From Actinoplanes utahensis (lineage in GTDB: Bacteria; Actinomycetota; Actinomycetes; Mycobacteriales; Micromonosporaceae): a stretch of 64,000 nt of DNA. The notes under the pieces were generated by a model that worked only from the letters and a program-made list of their open reading frames with translations, ran no database searches and was not told the origin of the DNA. The translations under genes were made by a program, and so were the position numbers. The DNA is taken from assembly GCF_016862455.1 (NCBI RefSeq), contig NZ_BOMZ01000010.1:1-64000 (forward strand), written 5' to 3'. Positions 48,851-58,095 of the stretch are shown here, one piece after another. Position 1 is the first letter of the stretch; the number at the start of each line of letters is the position of its first letter.

Positions 48851-50467
48851 TCAGCCGGCGGTGGTGAACGGGCTGCTCAGGGGCCCCTCGTTGGCGGACC
48901 GGTCCAGGCCGCTCAGGCAGTACGTGGCGGTTCCGGCCGGGGGTTTCGGGTCGACCACGGGTGTGCCGGCCCGTCCGGTGGCGATCAGGGCGGCGCCTTC
49001 GTCGTCCGTACGATAAAGGGCCCAGCTCGCACCCGCGGCGTCCGCGACCGTCAGGGTGACCGCGCCGGAAGCGGACCTGGTCGCCGCCGTGAGGCGTGGC
49101 GCCGCCGGAGGTGAGGCCGGGAGCCGGGCCATCCGCGGCAGCAGGGCCGGGGAGGCGTAATGCTTCCCGCGGTACCGGGTGACCGAGCCGAGCTTGTCGT
49201 CGCGCACCATCTTGGCGCTGTAGTGGACCTGGCCTTGGACGCCGAGCTGGTCGTTCAGGGCCATCTGCCGGTCGAGTTGGCCGGGGTCGCTCCAGTCGCC
49301 CTTCTCGCCGACGCGGTAGTCGGCCATCCCGATGTAGAGCTGCACCCCGGTGCCCTTGACCGTCTTCGTCCACCAGGGCAGCACCTTGGCGTAGTCGGCC
49401 TTGCCGAACCCGATGGTCCAGTAGAGCTGCGGGACGATGTAGTCGAGCCAGCCCTCGCGTACCCAGGTGCGGGTGTCGGCGTAGATGGCGCTGTAGCTCT
49501 CCAGGCCCTTGGTGTCGGAGCCCTCGCCGCCGTTGCGCCAGATCCCGAACGGGCTGATCCCGAACTTGACCCACGGTTTGAGCGCGGTGATCCGCTCCTT
49601 CATCTCGCGGACCAGGGTGTTGACGTTGTCCCGGCGCCAGTCGGCGCGGCTCTTCCCGGCGCCGTGCCGGGCGTAGGAGGCGTCGTCCGGGAAGTCCTCG
49701 CCCTCTTCCGGGTACGGGTAGAAGAAGTCGTCGAAGTGGACGCCGTCGATGTCGTACTTCTGGACGGCCTCCAGCATCGCGTCCTCGACGAACGTGCGGG
49801 CGGCCGGGTTGCCTGGGTCGAAGTAGAACCGGCCCTTGGAGCCGCTCGGGTAGGCGATCCGCCAGTCCGGGTGGGCCCGCAGCGGGTGGTTCGGGGCGAG
49901 CTTGGTGAGGTCGGTGCCGGCGCCCGACGGGGCCGGCTGGGTGCCCCGGTACGGGTTGAACCAGGCGTGGAACTCCAGGTTCCGCGCGTGCGCCTCGTCG
50001 ATCATGAACTGCATCGGGTCCCAGCCCGGGTCGGCCCCGTCCAGCCGCCCGGTCAGCCAGTTCGACCACGGCGCGTACGCGGACTTCCAGAACGCGTCGC
50101 CACTGGGCCGCACGTGCACGAAGATCGCGTTGTGGTTCTGCTGGACGGCGAGGTCCAGCCATTTCAGGTATTCGGCCTTGACCGTCGCCTGCGGCAGTCC
50201 CGGCCGGCTCGGCCAGTCGATGTTGTAGACCGTGGTCAGCCACATGCCGCGCAGCTCACGTGCCGCGCGCACCTTCTGTGTGCCGCACGAGCCGGCCTCG
50301 CTGAACGCCGGCCCCTCGGCCACTTCCAGGGGCTGCCCGGCGGCGGTCACGTCCGGCGGCTGGTGGAACGCCGCGCGGACCAGGCCGAGACCGAGCACAC
50401 CCACCGCGAACAGCGCGGCCGACAGCAGCAGAGCCACCCACAGCGGTGGCCGGCGTAACAGGCTCAC
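48851..50467 (-). CDS. GHL10 family glycosidase-like protein (DUF187), membrane-anchored
   Basis: The 538-residue protein has an N-terminal membrane anchor (WVALLLSAALFAVGVLGLGL), then a TIM-barrel of the GHL10/YngK family: ELRGMWLTTVYNIDWPS, AIFVHVRPSGDAFW, FHAWFNPYRGTQ, DGVHFDDFFYPYP and VPQLYWTIGF. The acid in FDDFFYPYP is a likely catalytic residue. A fibronectin-III-like domain closes the C-terminus. The substrate is unknown; peptidoglycan- or exopolysaccharide-related action is plausible. The stop of glgA overlaps its start by four bases, which ties it to the glycogen gene. Confidence 0.85.
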   Translation of the reverse strand: MSLLRRPPLWVALLLSAALFAVGVLGLGLVRAAFHQPPDVTAAGQPLEVAEGPAFSEAGSCGTQKVRAARELRGMWLTTVYNIDWPSRPGLPQATVKAEYLKWLDLAVQQNHNAIFVHVRPSGDAFWKSAYAPWSNWLTGRLDGADPGWDPMQFMIDEAHARNLEFHAWFNPYRGTQPAPSGAGTDLTKLAPNHPLRAHPDWRIAYPSGSKGRFYFDPGNPAARTFVEDAMLEAVQKYDIDGVHFDDFFYPYPEEGEDFPDDASYARHGAGKSRADWRRDNVNTLVREMKERITALKPWVKFGISPFGIWRNGGEGSDTKGLESYSAIYADTRTWVREGWLDYIVPQLYWTIGFGKADYAKVLPWWTKTVKGTGVQLYIGMADYRVGEKGDWSDPGQLDRQMALNDQLGVQGQVHYSAKMVRDDKLGSVTRYRGKHYASPALLPRMARLPASPPAAPRLTAATRSASGAVTLTVADAAGASWALYRTDDEGAALIATGRAGTPVVDPKPPAGTATYCLSGLDRSANEGPLSSPFTTAG

Positions 50468-51654
50468 CGCACCGACCGGTAGATCTCGAGGGTGTCCTCG
50501 GCGATGCGGGACCAGCTGAACCTCTCCACGGCGCGGCGGCGGCCGGCCTTGCCCATCCGTTCGGCCAGCTGCGGGTCGTCGAGCAGCCGGGCGAGGGTGG
50601 CGGTCAGGTCCGCGACGAACCGGTCGGGGTCGACGGGGGTGCCGGTACCGTCCTCGACCTGCTGGATCGGGACCAGCAGGCCGGTCTCGCCGTCGGCGAC
50701 CACCTCGGGGATGCCGCCGGTCGCGGTGGCGACCACCGCGGTCTCGCAGGCCATCGCCTCCAGGTTGACGATGCCCATCGGCTCGTAGATCGACGGGCAG
50801 ACGAACACGGTGGCGTGCGTGAGCACCTGGACCACGTCCTGTTTGGGCAGCATCTCCTGCACCCAGATCACGCCCTGCGGGTCGCGGGCCTCCCGCAGCT
50901 CCCGGGCCAGGAGCTCGACCTCGGCCGCGATCTCCGGGGTGTCCGGGGCGCCGGCGAGCAGGATGATCTGCGCCTCGGCGGGCAGGTCACGGCAGGCCCG
51001 CATCAGGTACGGCAGGCCCTTCTGCCGGGTGATCCGGCCGACGAAGACGACGCTGGGCCGGTTGCGGTCGATACCGAGGCGGTCGACCACGTCGGTCTCG
51101 AAGGAAGGCTGATAGAGCGACGTGTCGATGCCGTTGTAGACGACGTGGATCTTGTCGGGATCCACCGAGGGGTACGCCTTGAGCACGTCCCGCCGCATCC
51201 CGCCGGACACCGCGATGATCGCGTCCGCGCTCTCGATCGCGGTCCGCTCGCAGAACGAGGAGAGCGCGTAACCGCCGCCGAGCTGCTCGGCCTTCCACGG
51301 CCGCAGCGGCTCCAGGCTGTGCGTGGTTAGCACGTGCGGGACGCCGTGCAGCAGTTTCGCGGTGTGGCCGGCGAAGTTCGCGTACCAGGTGTGGCTGTGC
51401 ACGACGTCGGCCCCGGCGCAGCCCTCGGCGATCGCCAGGTTCACCCCCATGGTGCGCAGCGCGGCGTTGGCACCGGCCAGCTCGGCGGGCTCGGGGTACG
51501 CCGTGACACCGGCCTCGTCGCGCGGGGCGCCGAAGCAGTGCACCCGCACGTCGGCGAGTCGGCGCAGGTCACGCGACAGGTATTCGAGGTGGACGCCGGC
51601 GCCGCCGTAGACCTCGGGCGGGTATTCACGGGTGATCAGATCGGCACGCAGCAC
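50464..51654 (-). CDS. glgA: Glycogen synthase / maltose-1-phosphate synthase (GT4), GlgA/GlgM type
   Basis: The 396-residue glycosyltransferase has the GT4 layout: REYPPEVYGGAGVHLEYLSR, HSHTWYANFAGH, VVFVGRITRQKG and the donor-binding CPSIYEPMGIVNLEAMACET. This is the actinobacterial GlgA, which in mycobacteria (Rv1212c) makes alpha-maltose-1-phosphate from ADP-glucose. It works with GlgC, which lies in the same neighbourhood on the other strand. Start ATG 51654. Downstream coupling to the GHL10 gene is indicated by the ATGA overlap. Confidence 0.9.
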   Translation of the reverse strand: MLRADLITREYPPEVYGGAGVHLEYLSRDLRRLADVRVHCFGAPRDEAGVTAYPEPAELAGANAALRTMGVNLAIAEGCAGADVVHSHTWYANFAGHTAKLLHGVPHVLTTHSLEPLRPWKAEQLGGGYALSSFCERTAIESADAIIAVSGGMRRDVLKAYPSVDPDKIHVVYNGIDTSLYQPSFETDVVDRLGIDRNRPSVVFVGRITRQKGLPYLMRACRDLPAEAQIILLAGAPDTPEIAAEVELLARELREARDPQGVIWVQEMLPKQDVVQVLTHATVFVCPSIYEPMGIVNLEAMACETAVVATATGGIPEVVADGETGLLVPIQQVEDGTGTPVDPDRFVADLTATLARLLDDPQLAERMGKAGRRRAVERFSWSRIAEDTLEIYRSVR

Positions 51655-51702
51655 GCACGCAGCTTAGCCGGGAACCACTCATGCCGGCCCGTCCCGGTGT
51701 CG

Positions 51703-53328
51703 ATGAGGGCGGGTGTGAAACGGCTCGACTGCTGGCTGTGGCCCGGCTTCCTGCTCGGCGGTGTGGCGGTGGTCACCGCCGCGCTGACCCTGCCCGTGCC
51801 CTGGGACGAGGCGCTGCTGGCGGCGACCGAGGCGGGCGCCGGTGCGGCGGTGCTGGCCGGGATCCGTCGGTACCGCCCGGACCGCCCGCTCTTCTGGCGG
51901 CTGACCGCGCTCGGCCTGTTCGCGTTCGCCGGCACCCACCTGGACGGAACGCGCGGCCCCGGCCCGGTGCTCGACCAGGTGCTGCTCGGCCTCGCCTTCC
52001 TGCTGTTCACGGTGGCCCTGCTGATCCGGGCACGGGCCTGCTCCCAGCCGGGTCAGCACCGGGCCAACCTGGTCGACGGCGCGATGGTGATGATCGGGGT
52101 GATGGCCGGCGGCTGGTCCCTGGTGATCGGCCCGGTCCTCGCCGAACGCTGGCACAGCCCGACCCCGGCCGCGGTCTTCGCCGTCTACACCCTGCTCGCG
52201 CTGGTACGGGCCGCGGCGGCCGCCGTGGTGCTGCTGGCCGGCGATCCGCGCAACCGCGCGCACCAGCTGGTCGTGGCGGGGACCCTGCTCGGGTTCGCCA
52301 CGGACATCGCGTTCGCCTCGGCCATGGCCTGGGACCGGCCGCCGGCCACCTGGAACTTCGTCGCCTGGATCGTGGGGCACCTGATCGTCGCGGCGGCGGC
52401 CCTGCACCCGTCGATGGCGGTGGTGGAGCACAGCGGCGAGCCGCAGCGGCTGACCCGGGTCCGGCTCGGGTTGTTCGCCGCGCTGACCGCCCTGTACCCG
52501 CTGCTCACCGGCCTCGCCACGCTGAACCGGCTGGCCGGCTCACCGCCGGCCGGCCCACCGCCGGGCGCCCCGCCGGTGCCGGGCGACCTCAGCCTGTTCC
52601 TGCTGCCGATGCTGCTGGGCATCGGGGTGAGTGTGCTGCTGGTGCTGCGGATGGGCATGATCGGCAACCTGGCGCAGCGGCGTGCCCACCAGCTCGACGT
52701 GGCGTTGCGCGAACAGCAGGCGCTGCGCGCGGAACTGGAGCATCGGGCCACCCACGACCCGCTGACCGGGCTCGGCAACCGGGCCGCGCTGACCGAGGCC
52801 CTCGCCGTCGCGGTGGACCGGCCGGCCGGTGGGCGGGGCTGGCTGCTGCTGCTGGACCTGGACGGATTCAAGGAGGTCAACGACACGCTCGGGCACCCGG
52901 TCGGGGACGAGCTGCTGGTGGCGCTGGGGGCGGAGTTCCGGCGTACGGCCCCGGACGCGCTGGTCGCCCGGCTCGGCGGCGACGAGTTCGCGGTGATCGT
53001 GCCGGACCACGGCAGCGGGCACGCCCTCGGCACCGCGGACGCGCTGCTGGCCGCGGCCGCGCGCGAGCATGTGGTCGGCGGCGCCCCGGTCCGGGTGTCG
53101 GCCAGCATCGGCGTGCTGCACCTGGACGACGCGGGCACCTCCGCGGACGCGCTGCGGGACGCCGACGTGGCCCTCTACGCGGCGAAGGCGGCGGGGCGGG
53201 CGCGTTACCGGGTGCACACTCCCGAAGGCGACCGCCTCCACAACCACACTCCCGAAGGCGACCGCGACCACAACCACACTCCCGAAGGCGACCGCGACCG
53301 CAACCGGGCCGCAACCGGGGCGGGGTGA
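51703..53328 (+). CDS. Membrane GGDEF protein (diguanylate cyclase)
   Basis: The 541-residue protein has about eight to nine membrane helices (from CWLWPGFLLGGVAVVTAAL to LLPMLLGIGVSVLLVL), a short coiled coil, and a GGDEF domain beginning HDPLTGLGNRAALTE with the intact RLGGDEFAVI and GASIGVLHL-type end (SASIGVL). It should make c-di-GMP; an RxxD inhibitory site is not obvious. The C-terminus ends with three H-T-P-E-G-D-R repeats (27-bp tandem repeat). ATG 51703 is preferred. It overlaps the next gene if that starts at GTG 53325. Confidence 0.88.
   Translation: MRAGVKRLDCWLWPGFLLGGVAVVTAALTLPVPWDEALLAATEAGAGAAVLAGIRRYRPDRPLFWRLTALGLFAFAGTHLDGTRGPGPVLDQVLLGLAFLLFTVALLIRARACSQPGQHRANLVDGAMVMIGVMAGGWSLVIGPVLAERWHSPTPAAVFAVYTLLALVRAAAAAVVLLAGDPRNRAHQLVVAGTLLGFATDIAFASAMAWDRPPATWNFVAWIVGHLIVAAAALHPSMAVVEHSGEPQRLTRVRLGLFAALTALYPLLTGLATLNRLAGSPPAGPPPGAPPVPGDLSLFLLPMLLGIGVSVLLVLRMGMIGNLAQRRAHQLDVALREQQALRAELEHRATHDPLTGLGNRAALTEALAVAVDRPAGGRGWLLLLDLDGFKEVNDTLGHPVGDELLVALGAEFRRTAPDALVARLGGDEFAVIVPDHGSGHALGTADALLAAAAREHVVGGAPVRVSASIGVLHLDDAGTSADALRDADVALYAAKAAGRARYRVHTPEGDRLHNHTPEGDRDHNHTPEGDRDRNRAATGAG
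53214..53305 (+). repeat. 27-30-bp tandem repeat coding H-T-P-E-G-D-R
   Basis: CACACTCCCGAAGGCGACCG occurs three times in phase with the reading frame, giving a hydrophilic tail on the diguanylate cyclase. The units are nearly identical, which suggests recent slippage. Confidence 0.85.
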
Positions 53329-53330
53329 CC

Positions 53331-55541
53331 ATGGCCCACGTGCACATCCACCGGCTCCCGGCCTGGCAGTACGCCCTCGCGGGCGGCACCACGGCGGTGC
53401 TCGGCGCGTACGCGCTGAACAGCATCGTCCTCTGGCTGCTGCTGCAGGCCGCCGTCGTCGTGGTCCTCTACCGGGCCGCGTGCCGGCACCGCTGCGGCTG
53501 GTGGCTGCTGTTCGCCGCCGCCCTCGCCGGGCTGATCGCCGCCGCCGGCTGGAGCATCCGCTCCGGCGTGCCGGCGAACACGCCGATGGGCCTGTCGATG
53601 GCGCTGCCGTACGCCCTCTACGCCGCCGGCGCCTTCCAGTTCGGCAGGCGCAAGCAGCCGGGCTCGGCCGCCGAGGCGGGCGCCGTGGTGCTCGGCCTGG
53701 CGATGGTGGCCTGGTCCTTCGTCGTGCTGCCGTACCTGGGCGAACCCGGTTACCAGCAGGTCGGCAACGCGCTGGCGATGCTCTACGCGGTGATCGACAT
53801 CGCGATCCTGGCGACCGTGCTGCGCAACCTGGCCGACGCCCGGCGCGGCCCGGCCCGGCTGCTCGCGGCGGGCGGCCTGCTGCTGCTCACCCCCCATCTG
53901 GTGTACGCCGCGACCGGTTCCGCCGGGACCGTGCCGTTCCTGCCCGGCGGCCCCGCCCACCTGATGATCCAGTTCTGCTGGGTGCTGGTCGCGGCCGCCG
54001 CGCTGCACCCCGGCGCGGGCGTCTACCTGCCGGGCGCGGAGGGGGTCGGGCGGCGGCCGCTGATCGCGATGTGCACCGCCGCGGTGGCCAGCCCGCTGAT
54101 CCCGGCGATCGCCGACCGGCGGGCCGTCGTGGTCGTCCCGGCGCTGCTCACCGCGGGTGTCTGCGGGCTGTTGCTGCTGCGGATCGTGCTGCTCGCCCGG
54201 CTCGCCGAGCGGCGGGCCGGGCAGGCCCGGGCGGCGTTGCAGGAGCAGCAGGTGCTCCAGCGGCGGCTGGCGTACCGGGCCGGGCACGACGCGCTGACCG
54301 GGCTCGCCAACCGGGACCTGTTGCTGGACCACCTGGGCCGGGCCGTGGCCGGGGACCGTCCGTACGCGCTGATCCTGTGCGCGCTGGACGGGTTCAAGGA
54401 GGTCAACGACACCTACGGGCATCACGTCGGTGACACCGTGCTGCGGCAGGTGGCGGGACGGCTGCTGCTGTTCGCGCCGGAGGTCGAGCTGGTCGCCCGG
54501 CTGGGCGGCGACGAGTTCGGTTTCCTGGTCACGTCCGGGGCGGACGCCGGCGAGCTGGCCGGGCGGGTCGTCGGCGCGGTGGCGGCGGCGCCGTTCGTGG
54601 TGGACGAGCGGCGGATCCCGCTGACCGCGCGGGCCGGGCTCGCCGACGGCGTGCCGGGCAACGACACCGTCCTCGGCGACGCCGATCTGGCCCTGCGCGC
54701 CGCGAAGCAGGCCGGCGGCGCCCGCCCGGCCCGGTTCGACGAGTCGCTGCGCGCCGAGCAGACCGAACGCGCCCGGATCGCCGCCGGGCTGCGCCAGGCG
54801 CTCGCCGACGGCAGTCTGTTCATGCACTACCAGCCGGTGGTGGACGCCGGGACCGGCCGGATGACCGGGGTGGAGGCGCTGATGCGCTGGCGCCGCGACG
54901 GCGAGCTCGTGCCGCCGGGCGTGTTCATCCCGGTGGCCGAGCAGACCGGCCTGATCGGCGCGGTCGGCACGCGGGCGCTGTGGCTGGCGTGTGCGCAGGC
55001 CGCCGTCTGGCACCGCGAGCACGGCCTCTACCTGACCGTGAACGTCTCCACCCACCAGCTGCGCGACCCCGGCTTCGCCGACGGCGTCCTGGCGGTTCTG
55101 GCCGGCACCGGGCTGCCCGCGGCGGCGCTGGTGCTGGAGATCACCGAATCGGTTCTCATCGACGCCGCTGATACTCCGGTGCTCGGCACGCTGCGCGCGC
55201 ACGGCGTCCGGATCGCCATCGACGACTTCGGCACCGGCTACTCCTCGCTGGCCTATCTGCACACGCTGCCGGTCGACATTCTCAAGATCGATCAGTCCTT
55301 CATCCGCCGGTTGCAGGATCCGCCGAAGCCCACCGACGTGAGCCTGACCAGGGCGATCCTGGAACTGGCGCGCAGTCAGGGGCTGCTCGCCGTGGCCGAG
55401 GGGGTGGAGACCGGAGCGCAGGCGGACCTGCTGCGGGAGCTGTCCTGCCCGCTCGCGCAGGGCTACCATTTCGGCCGTCCGGCCGACGCCCGGTCGATCG
55501 ATTCGCTGTTGCGGGACACCGTTCGGGAGCCCGCCGCCTGA
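53331..55541 (+). CDS. Membrane GGDEF-EAL protein (bifunctional c-di-GMP enzyme)
   Basis: The 736-residue protein has about seven to eight membrane helices, then GGDEF (HDALTGLANRDLLLDHLG, RLGGDEFGFL) and EAL. The EAL domain has VEALMRW, VNVSTHQL, VLEITESV, DDFGTGYSSLAYL, DILKIDQSF, AEGVET and QGYHFGRP, so all catalytic metal and base residues are present. Both halves look active, though one may be regulatory. ATG 53331; GTG 53325 overlapping the previous stop is an alternative. It follows the single-domain cyclase as an operon. Confidence 0.9.
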   Translation: MAHVHIHRLPAWQYALAGGTTAVLGAYALNSIVLWLLLQAAVVVVLYRAACRHRCGWWLLFAAALAGLIAAAGWSIRSGVPANTPMGLSMALPYALYAAGAFQFGRRKQPGSAAEAGAVVLGLAMVAWSFVVLPYLGEPGYQQVGNALAMLYAVIDIAILATVLRNLADARRGPARLLAAGGLLLLTPHLVYAATGSAGTVPFLPGGPAHLMIQFCWVLVAAAALHPGAGVYLPGAEGVGRRPLIAMCTAAVASPLIPAIADRRAVVVVPALLTAGVCGLLLLRIVLLARLAERRAGQARAALQEQQVLQRRLAYRAGHDALTGLANRDLLLDHLGRAVAGDRPYALILCALDGFKEVNDTYGHHVGDTVLRQVAGRLLLFAPEVELVARLGGDEFGFLVTSGADAGELAGRVVGAVAAAPFVVDERRIPLTARAGLADGVPGNDTVLGDADLALRAAKQAGGARPARFDESLRAEQTERARIAAGLRQALADGSLFMHYQPVVDAGTGRMTGVEALMRWRRDGELVPPGVFIPVAEQTGLIGAVGTRALWLACAQAAVWHREHGLYLTVNVSTHQLRDPGFADGVLAVLAGTGLPAAALVLEITESVLIDAADTPVLGTLRAHGVRIAIDDFGTGYSSLAYLHTLPVDILKIDQSFIRRLQDPPKPTDVSLTRAILELARSQGLLAVAEGVETGAQADLLRELSCPLAQGYHFGRPADARSIDSLLRDTVREPAA

Positions 55542-55628
55542 CCGGTAAGCGCCTTGCAGCCGCAGCAAGATATTTCTAACCGCCCTTTCGGGTGGCGCGT
55601 GGGCGGCCGGAATATTAGCGTCCTCCCC

Positions 55629-56861
55629 ATGGCTGTCAAGGTGCTTGCGATCGTTCTGGCTGGTGGCGAAGGCAAGCGCCTGATGCCGTTGACGGCTGAC
55701 CGGGCGAAACCCGGTGTGCCGTTCGGCGGCATCTACCGCATGATCGATTTCGTGCTGTCCAACCTCGCCAACGCGGGGTACCTGAAGATCGTCGTGCTGA
55801 CCCAGTACAAGTCGCACTCCCTGGACCGGCACATCTCCAAGACGTGGCGGATGTCGACGCTGCTGGGCAACTACGTCACCCCGGTCCCCGCGCAGCAGCG
55901 GCTCGGCCCGCGCTGGTTCGCCGGCTCCGCCGACGCGATCTACCAGAGCCTCAACCTGATCAACGACGAGTCGCCGGACTACGTGATCGTGTTCGGCGCC
56001 GACCACATCTACCGCATGGACCCGAAGCAGATGGTCAACGACCACATCGCCTCGGGCGCCGCGGTCACCGTCGCCGGGATCCGCCAGCCGCTGTCGCTCG
56101 CCGACCAGTTCGGCGTCATCGACGTCGGCCCGGACGGCAAGAAGATCAAGGCGTTCCGGGAGAAGCCGAAGGACGCGACCGGCCTGCCCGACTCCCCCGA
56201 CGAGGTGTACGCGTCGATGGGCAACTACGTCTTCACCACCCGGGCGCTCTGCGAGGCCGTCACCCTCGACGCGCAGAACCCGGACAGCAAGCACGACATG
56301 GGCGGCAACATCATCCCGATGCTGGTGGAGCGCGGCGAGGCGAACGTCTACGACTTCCGCGACAACGACGTGCCCGGCGCCACCGACCGGGACCGTGGTT
56401 ACTGGCGCGACGTGGGCACGCTCGACTCGTTCTACGAGGCGCACATGGACCTGATCGCCACCCTGCCGATCTTCAACCTGTACAACCACGACTGGCCGAT
56501 CTTCACCAACTACGGCTCCTGGCCGCCGGCCAAGTTCGTGCACGGCTACGACGACCGCCAGGGCCGCGCCATCGACTCGATGATCTCCCCCGGCGTGGTG
56601 GTCTCCGGCGCCCTGGTGGAACGCTCGGTGATCTCCCCCAACGTCCGGGTCAACTCGTGGGCCCACGTCGACGGCGCGGTGATCATGGAGGGCGTCTCGG
56701 TCGGCCGCCGCGCGGTCATCCGCAACGCCATCATCGACAAGAACGTGGTGATCCCCGAGGGCGCCCAGATCGGCGTCGACCTGGACCGCGACCGCAAGCT
56801 CTACACGGTCAGCGACAACGGCGTCGTCGTCATCGGCAAGGGCCAGCGCGTCGAGCTCTGA
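55629..56861 (+). CDS. glgC: Glucose-1-phosphate adenylyltransferase
   Basis: The 410-residue enzyme has the nucleotide-binding [20 protein letters not shown], the catalytic region [14 protein letters not shown], the sugar-binding [15 protein letters not shown] and a C-terminal left-handed beta helix of hexapeptides ([20 protein letters not shown]). It makes ADP-glucose for GlgA/GlgM. The start at ATG 55629 follows an AT-rich 87-bp gap that probably carries its promoter. It is 4 kb from glgA, with the two c-di-GMP genes between. Confidence 0.95.
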   Translation: MAVKVLAIVLAGGEGKRLMPLTADRAKPGVPFGGIYRMIDFVLSNLANAGYLKIVVLTQYKSHSLDRHISKTWRMSTLLGNYVTPVPAQQRLGPRWFAGSADAIYQSLNLINDESPDYVIVFGADHIYRMDPKQMVNDHIASGAAVTVAGIRQPLSLADQFGVIDVGPDGKKIKAFREKPKDATGLPDSPDEVYASMGNYVFTTRALCEAVTLDAQNPDSKHDMGGNIIPMLVERGEANVYDFRDNDVPGATDRDRGYWRDVGTLDSFYEAHMDLIATLPIFNLYNHDWPIFTNYGSWPPAKFVHGYDDRQGRAIDSMISPGVVVSGALVERSVISPNVRVNSWAHVDGAVIMEGVSVGRRAVIRNAIIDKNVVIPEGAQIGVDLDRDRKLYTVSDNGVVVIGKGQRVEL

Positions 56862-56920
56862 CGCGCTATCGCCGGATCCAACCCTTGCGGTGGTACGGCG
56901 CAAGCGCTCCCGTCGATCGG

Positions 56921-56987
56921 CCGGGCGGTGTCGGGGCCGCCCGGCATCACGTCGGTTCGCCGCCCGCCGGGTGGGGGCGGCGGGCGG
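56921..56987. terminator. Two hairpins between convergent glgC and the next gene
   Basis: CCGGGCGG (56921-56928) pairs with 56937-56944 (8-bp stem, 8-base loop). CCGCCCGCCG (56960-56969) pairs with 56978-56987 (10-bp stem, 8-base loop). They can end both convergent transcripts. Confidence 0.65.
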
Positions 56988-56988
56988 G

Positions 56989-58095
56989 TCAGGCCGGGGG
57001 CAGGAGGGTCGCCGCGCGGACCTCGGCCGGTTCGGAGCGGTGGTCGACGACCCGGTTGCCCGCATCGAGCAGGTAGAGGTCGCAGCCCGCGTCGCTGACC
57101 ATCTGGACCAGCAGATGGTCCCGGTTCGCCGGCTGGATCGCCGCCACCTCCGCGCCCGCCGGGAAACCGAGCGCCGCCGGCAGGTCCACCTCCTGCCCGG
57201 TGGCCGTGTCGATCAGCCGGGTGCCGGTGCGCACCGGTTCGGCGGCGGTGCCGGCCGGCCCGATCACCACCCGCCGGCCGTCATCGGTGACGGCCTGCAC
57301 ACTGAATCCACCGTTCCCGTCCACGCCCGCGGGCGTCACCCGGTGCACGACCTCCGGGCCCTCGGACCGGAGCACCACGATCTCGTTCCCTGACCGGTAT
57401 GCGGTGTGGAGACCGCGCGGGGACCGGGCCAGGTATCCGGTCACGTCCTTCAGCGGGGTCTCGCCGATCTGCCCGGACACCGGGTCGACGGCCATCCGCG
57501 GCCCGCCGGCGAGCTGCCGGACGAGGATCCGCTGCGGCGCCGTGAGCCAGACCGGGCCGTCCCCTCCGGCACAGGACACTCCGGTATGCAGCACCCGGGG
57601 GTGGGACCCGTCGAGGTCGGCCACGATCAGGTCCCCGTTCCCGGGCGTGACGTAGGAGATCCGTGCCCGATCCGGGGAGACGGCCACGCCGCACACCGCA
57701 CCCGGCGGCGTGAATTCGGTCTTGACCGCCTCGAAGGCCCCGCCCATCGCCAGCTTCACCCGGCCGTCGTAGGACAGGTAGCGGGTGCCGCCCGGCACGT
57801 ACGGCCCGTCGTCGAAGGCGGCGCCGCTGCCGGGGACCGGAACCGTGGCCGCGGGCGGGACCTGCTCCCGGTGTGCCGCGGGCACCCCGGCCCAGGCAAC
57901 GCCGGCCACGACGGCCGCCACCGCGACGGCCGCGGAGGTGGCGAGCAGGCTACGGCGGCGCACGGTCGCCCGGCGCGACGACGCGAGGACCCGGTCCCGC
58001 AGATCCGCGGGTGCGACCTCGTCGGCGAGAACGGTCAGTTGCTCATGCAGGGCGCCGCGATCCGGGGAACCGAAGGGATCGATGGGAGTGTTCAC
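56989..58095 (-). CDS. Membrane-anchored beta-propeller-like protein, probable sigma-factor partner
   Basis: The 368-residue protein has a cytoplasmic N-terminus (LTVLADEVAPADLRDRVLAS), a membrane helix (SLLATSAAVAVAAVVAGVAW) and an external beta-rich domain with strands such as RISYVTPGNGDLIVADLDG and VVIGPAGTAAEPVRTG, resembling a TolB-type propeller. Its start overlaps the stop of the SigE-type sigma gene (ATGA), the usual place for an anti-sigma factor. No zinc-binding anti-sigma motif is seen. The role as sigma partner is inference from position and topology. Confidence 0.7.
   Translation of the reverse strand: MNTPIDPFGSPDRGALHEQLTVLADEVAPADLRDRVLASSRRATVRRRSLLATSAAVAVAAVVAGVAWAGVPAAHREQVPPAATVPVPGSGAAFDDGPYVPGGTRYLSYDGRVKLAMGGAFEAVKTEFTPPGAVCGVAVSPDRARISYVTPGNGDLIVADLDGSHPRVLHTGVSCAGGDGPVWLTAPQRILVRQLAGGPRMAVDPVSGQIGETPLKDVTGYLARSPRGLHTAYRSGNEIVVLRSEGPEVVHRVTPAGVDGNGGFSVQAVTDDGRRVVIGPAGTAAEPVRTGTRLIDTATGQEVDLPAALGFPAGAEVAAIQPANRDHLLVQMVSDAGCDLYLLDAGNRVVDHRSEPAEVRAATLLPPA

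Noticed and set aside
53205..57065. Minus-strand open frame of about 1290 codons across the GGDEF-EAL and glgC genes
   Set aside because: It covers two real genes on the other strand and shows no domain; it is open because of GC bias.
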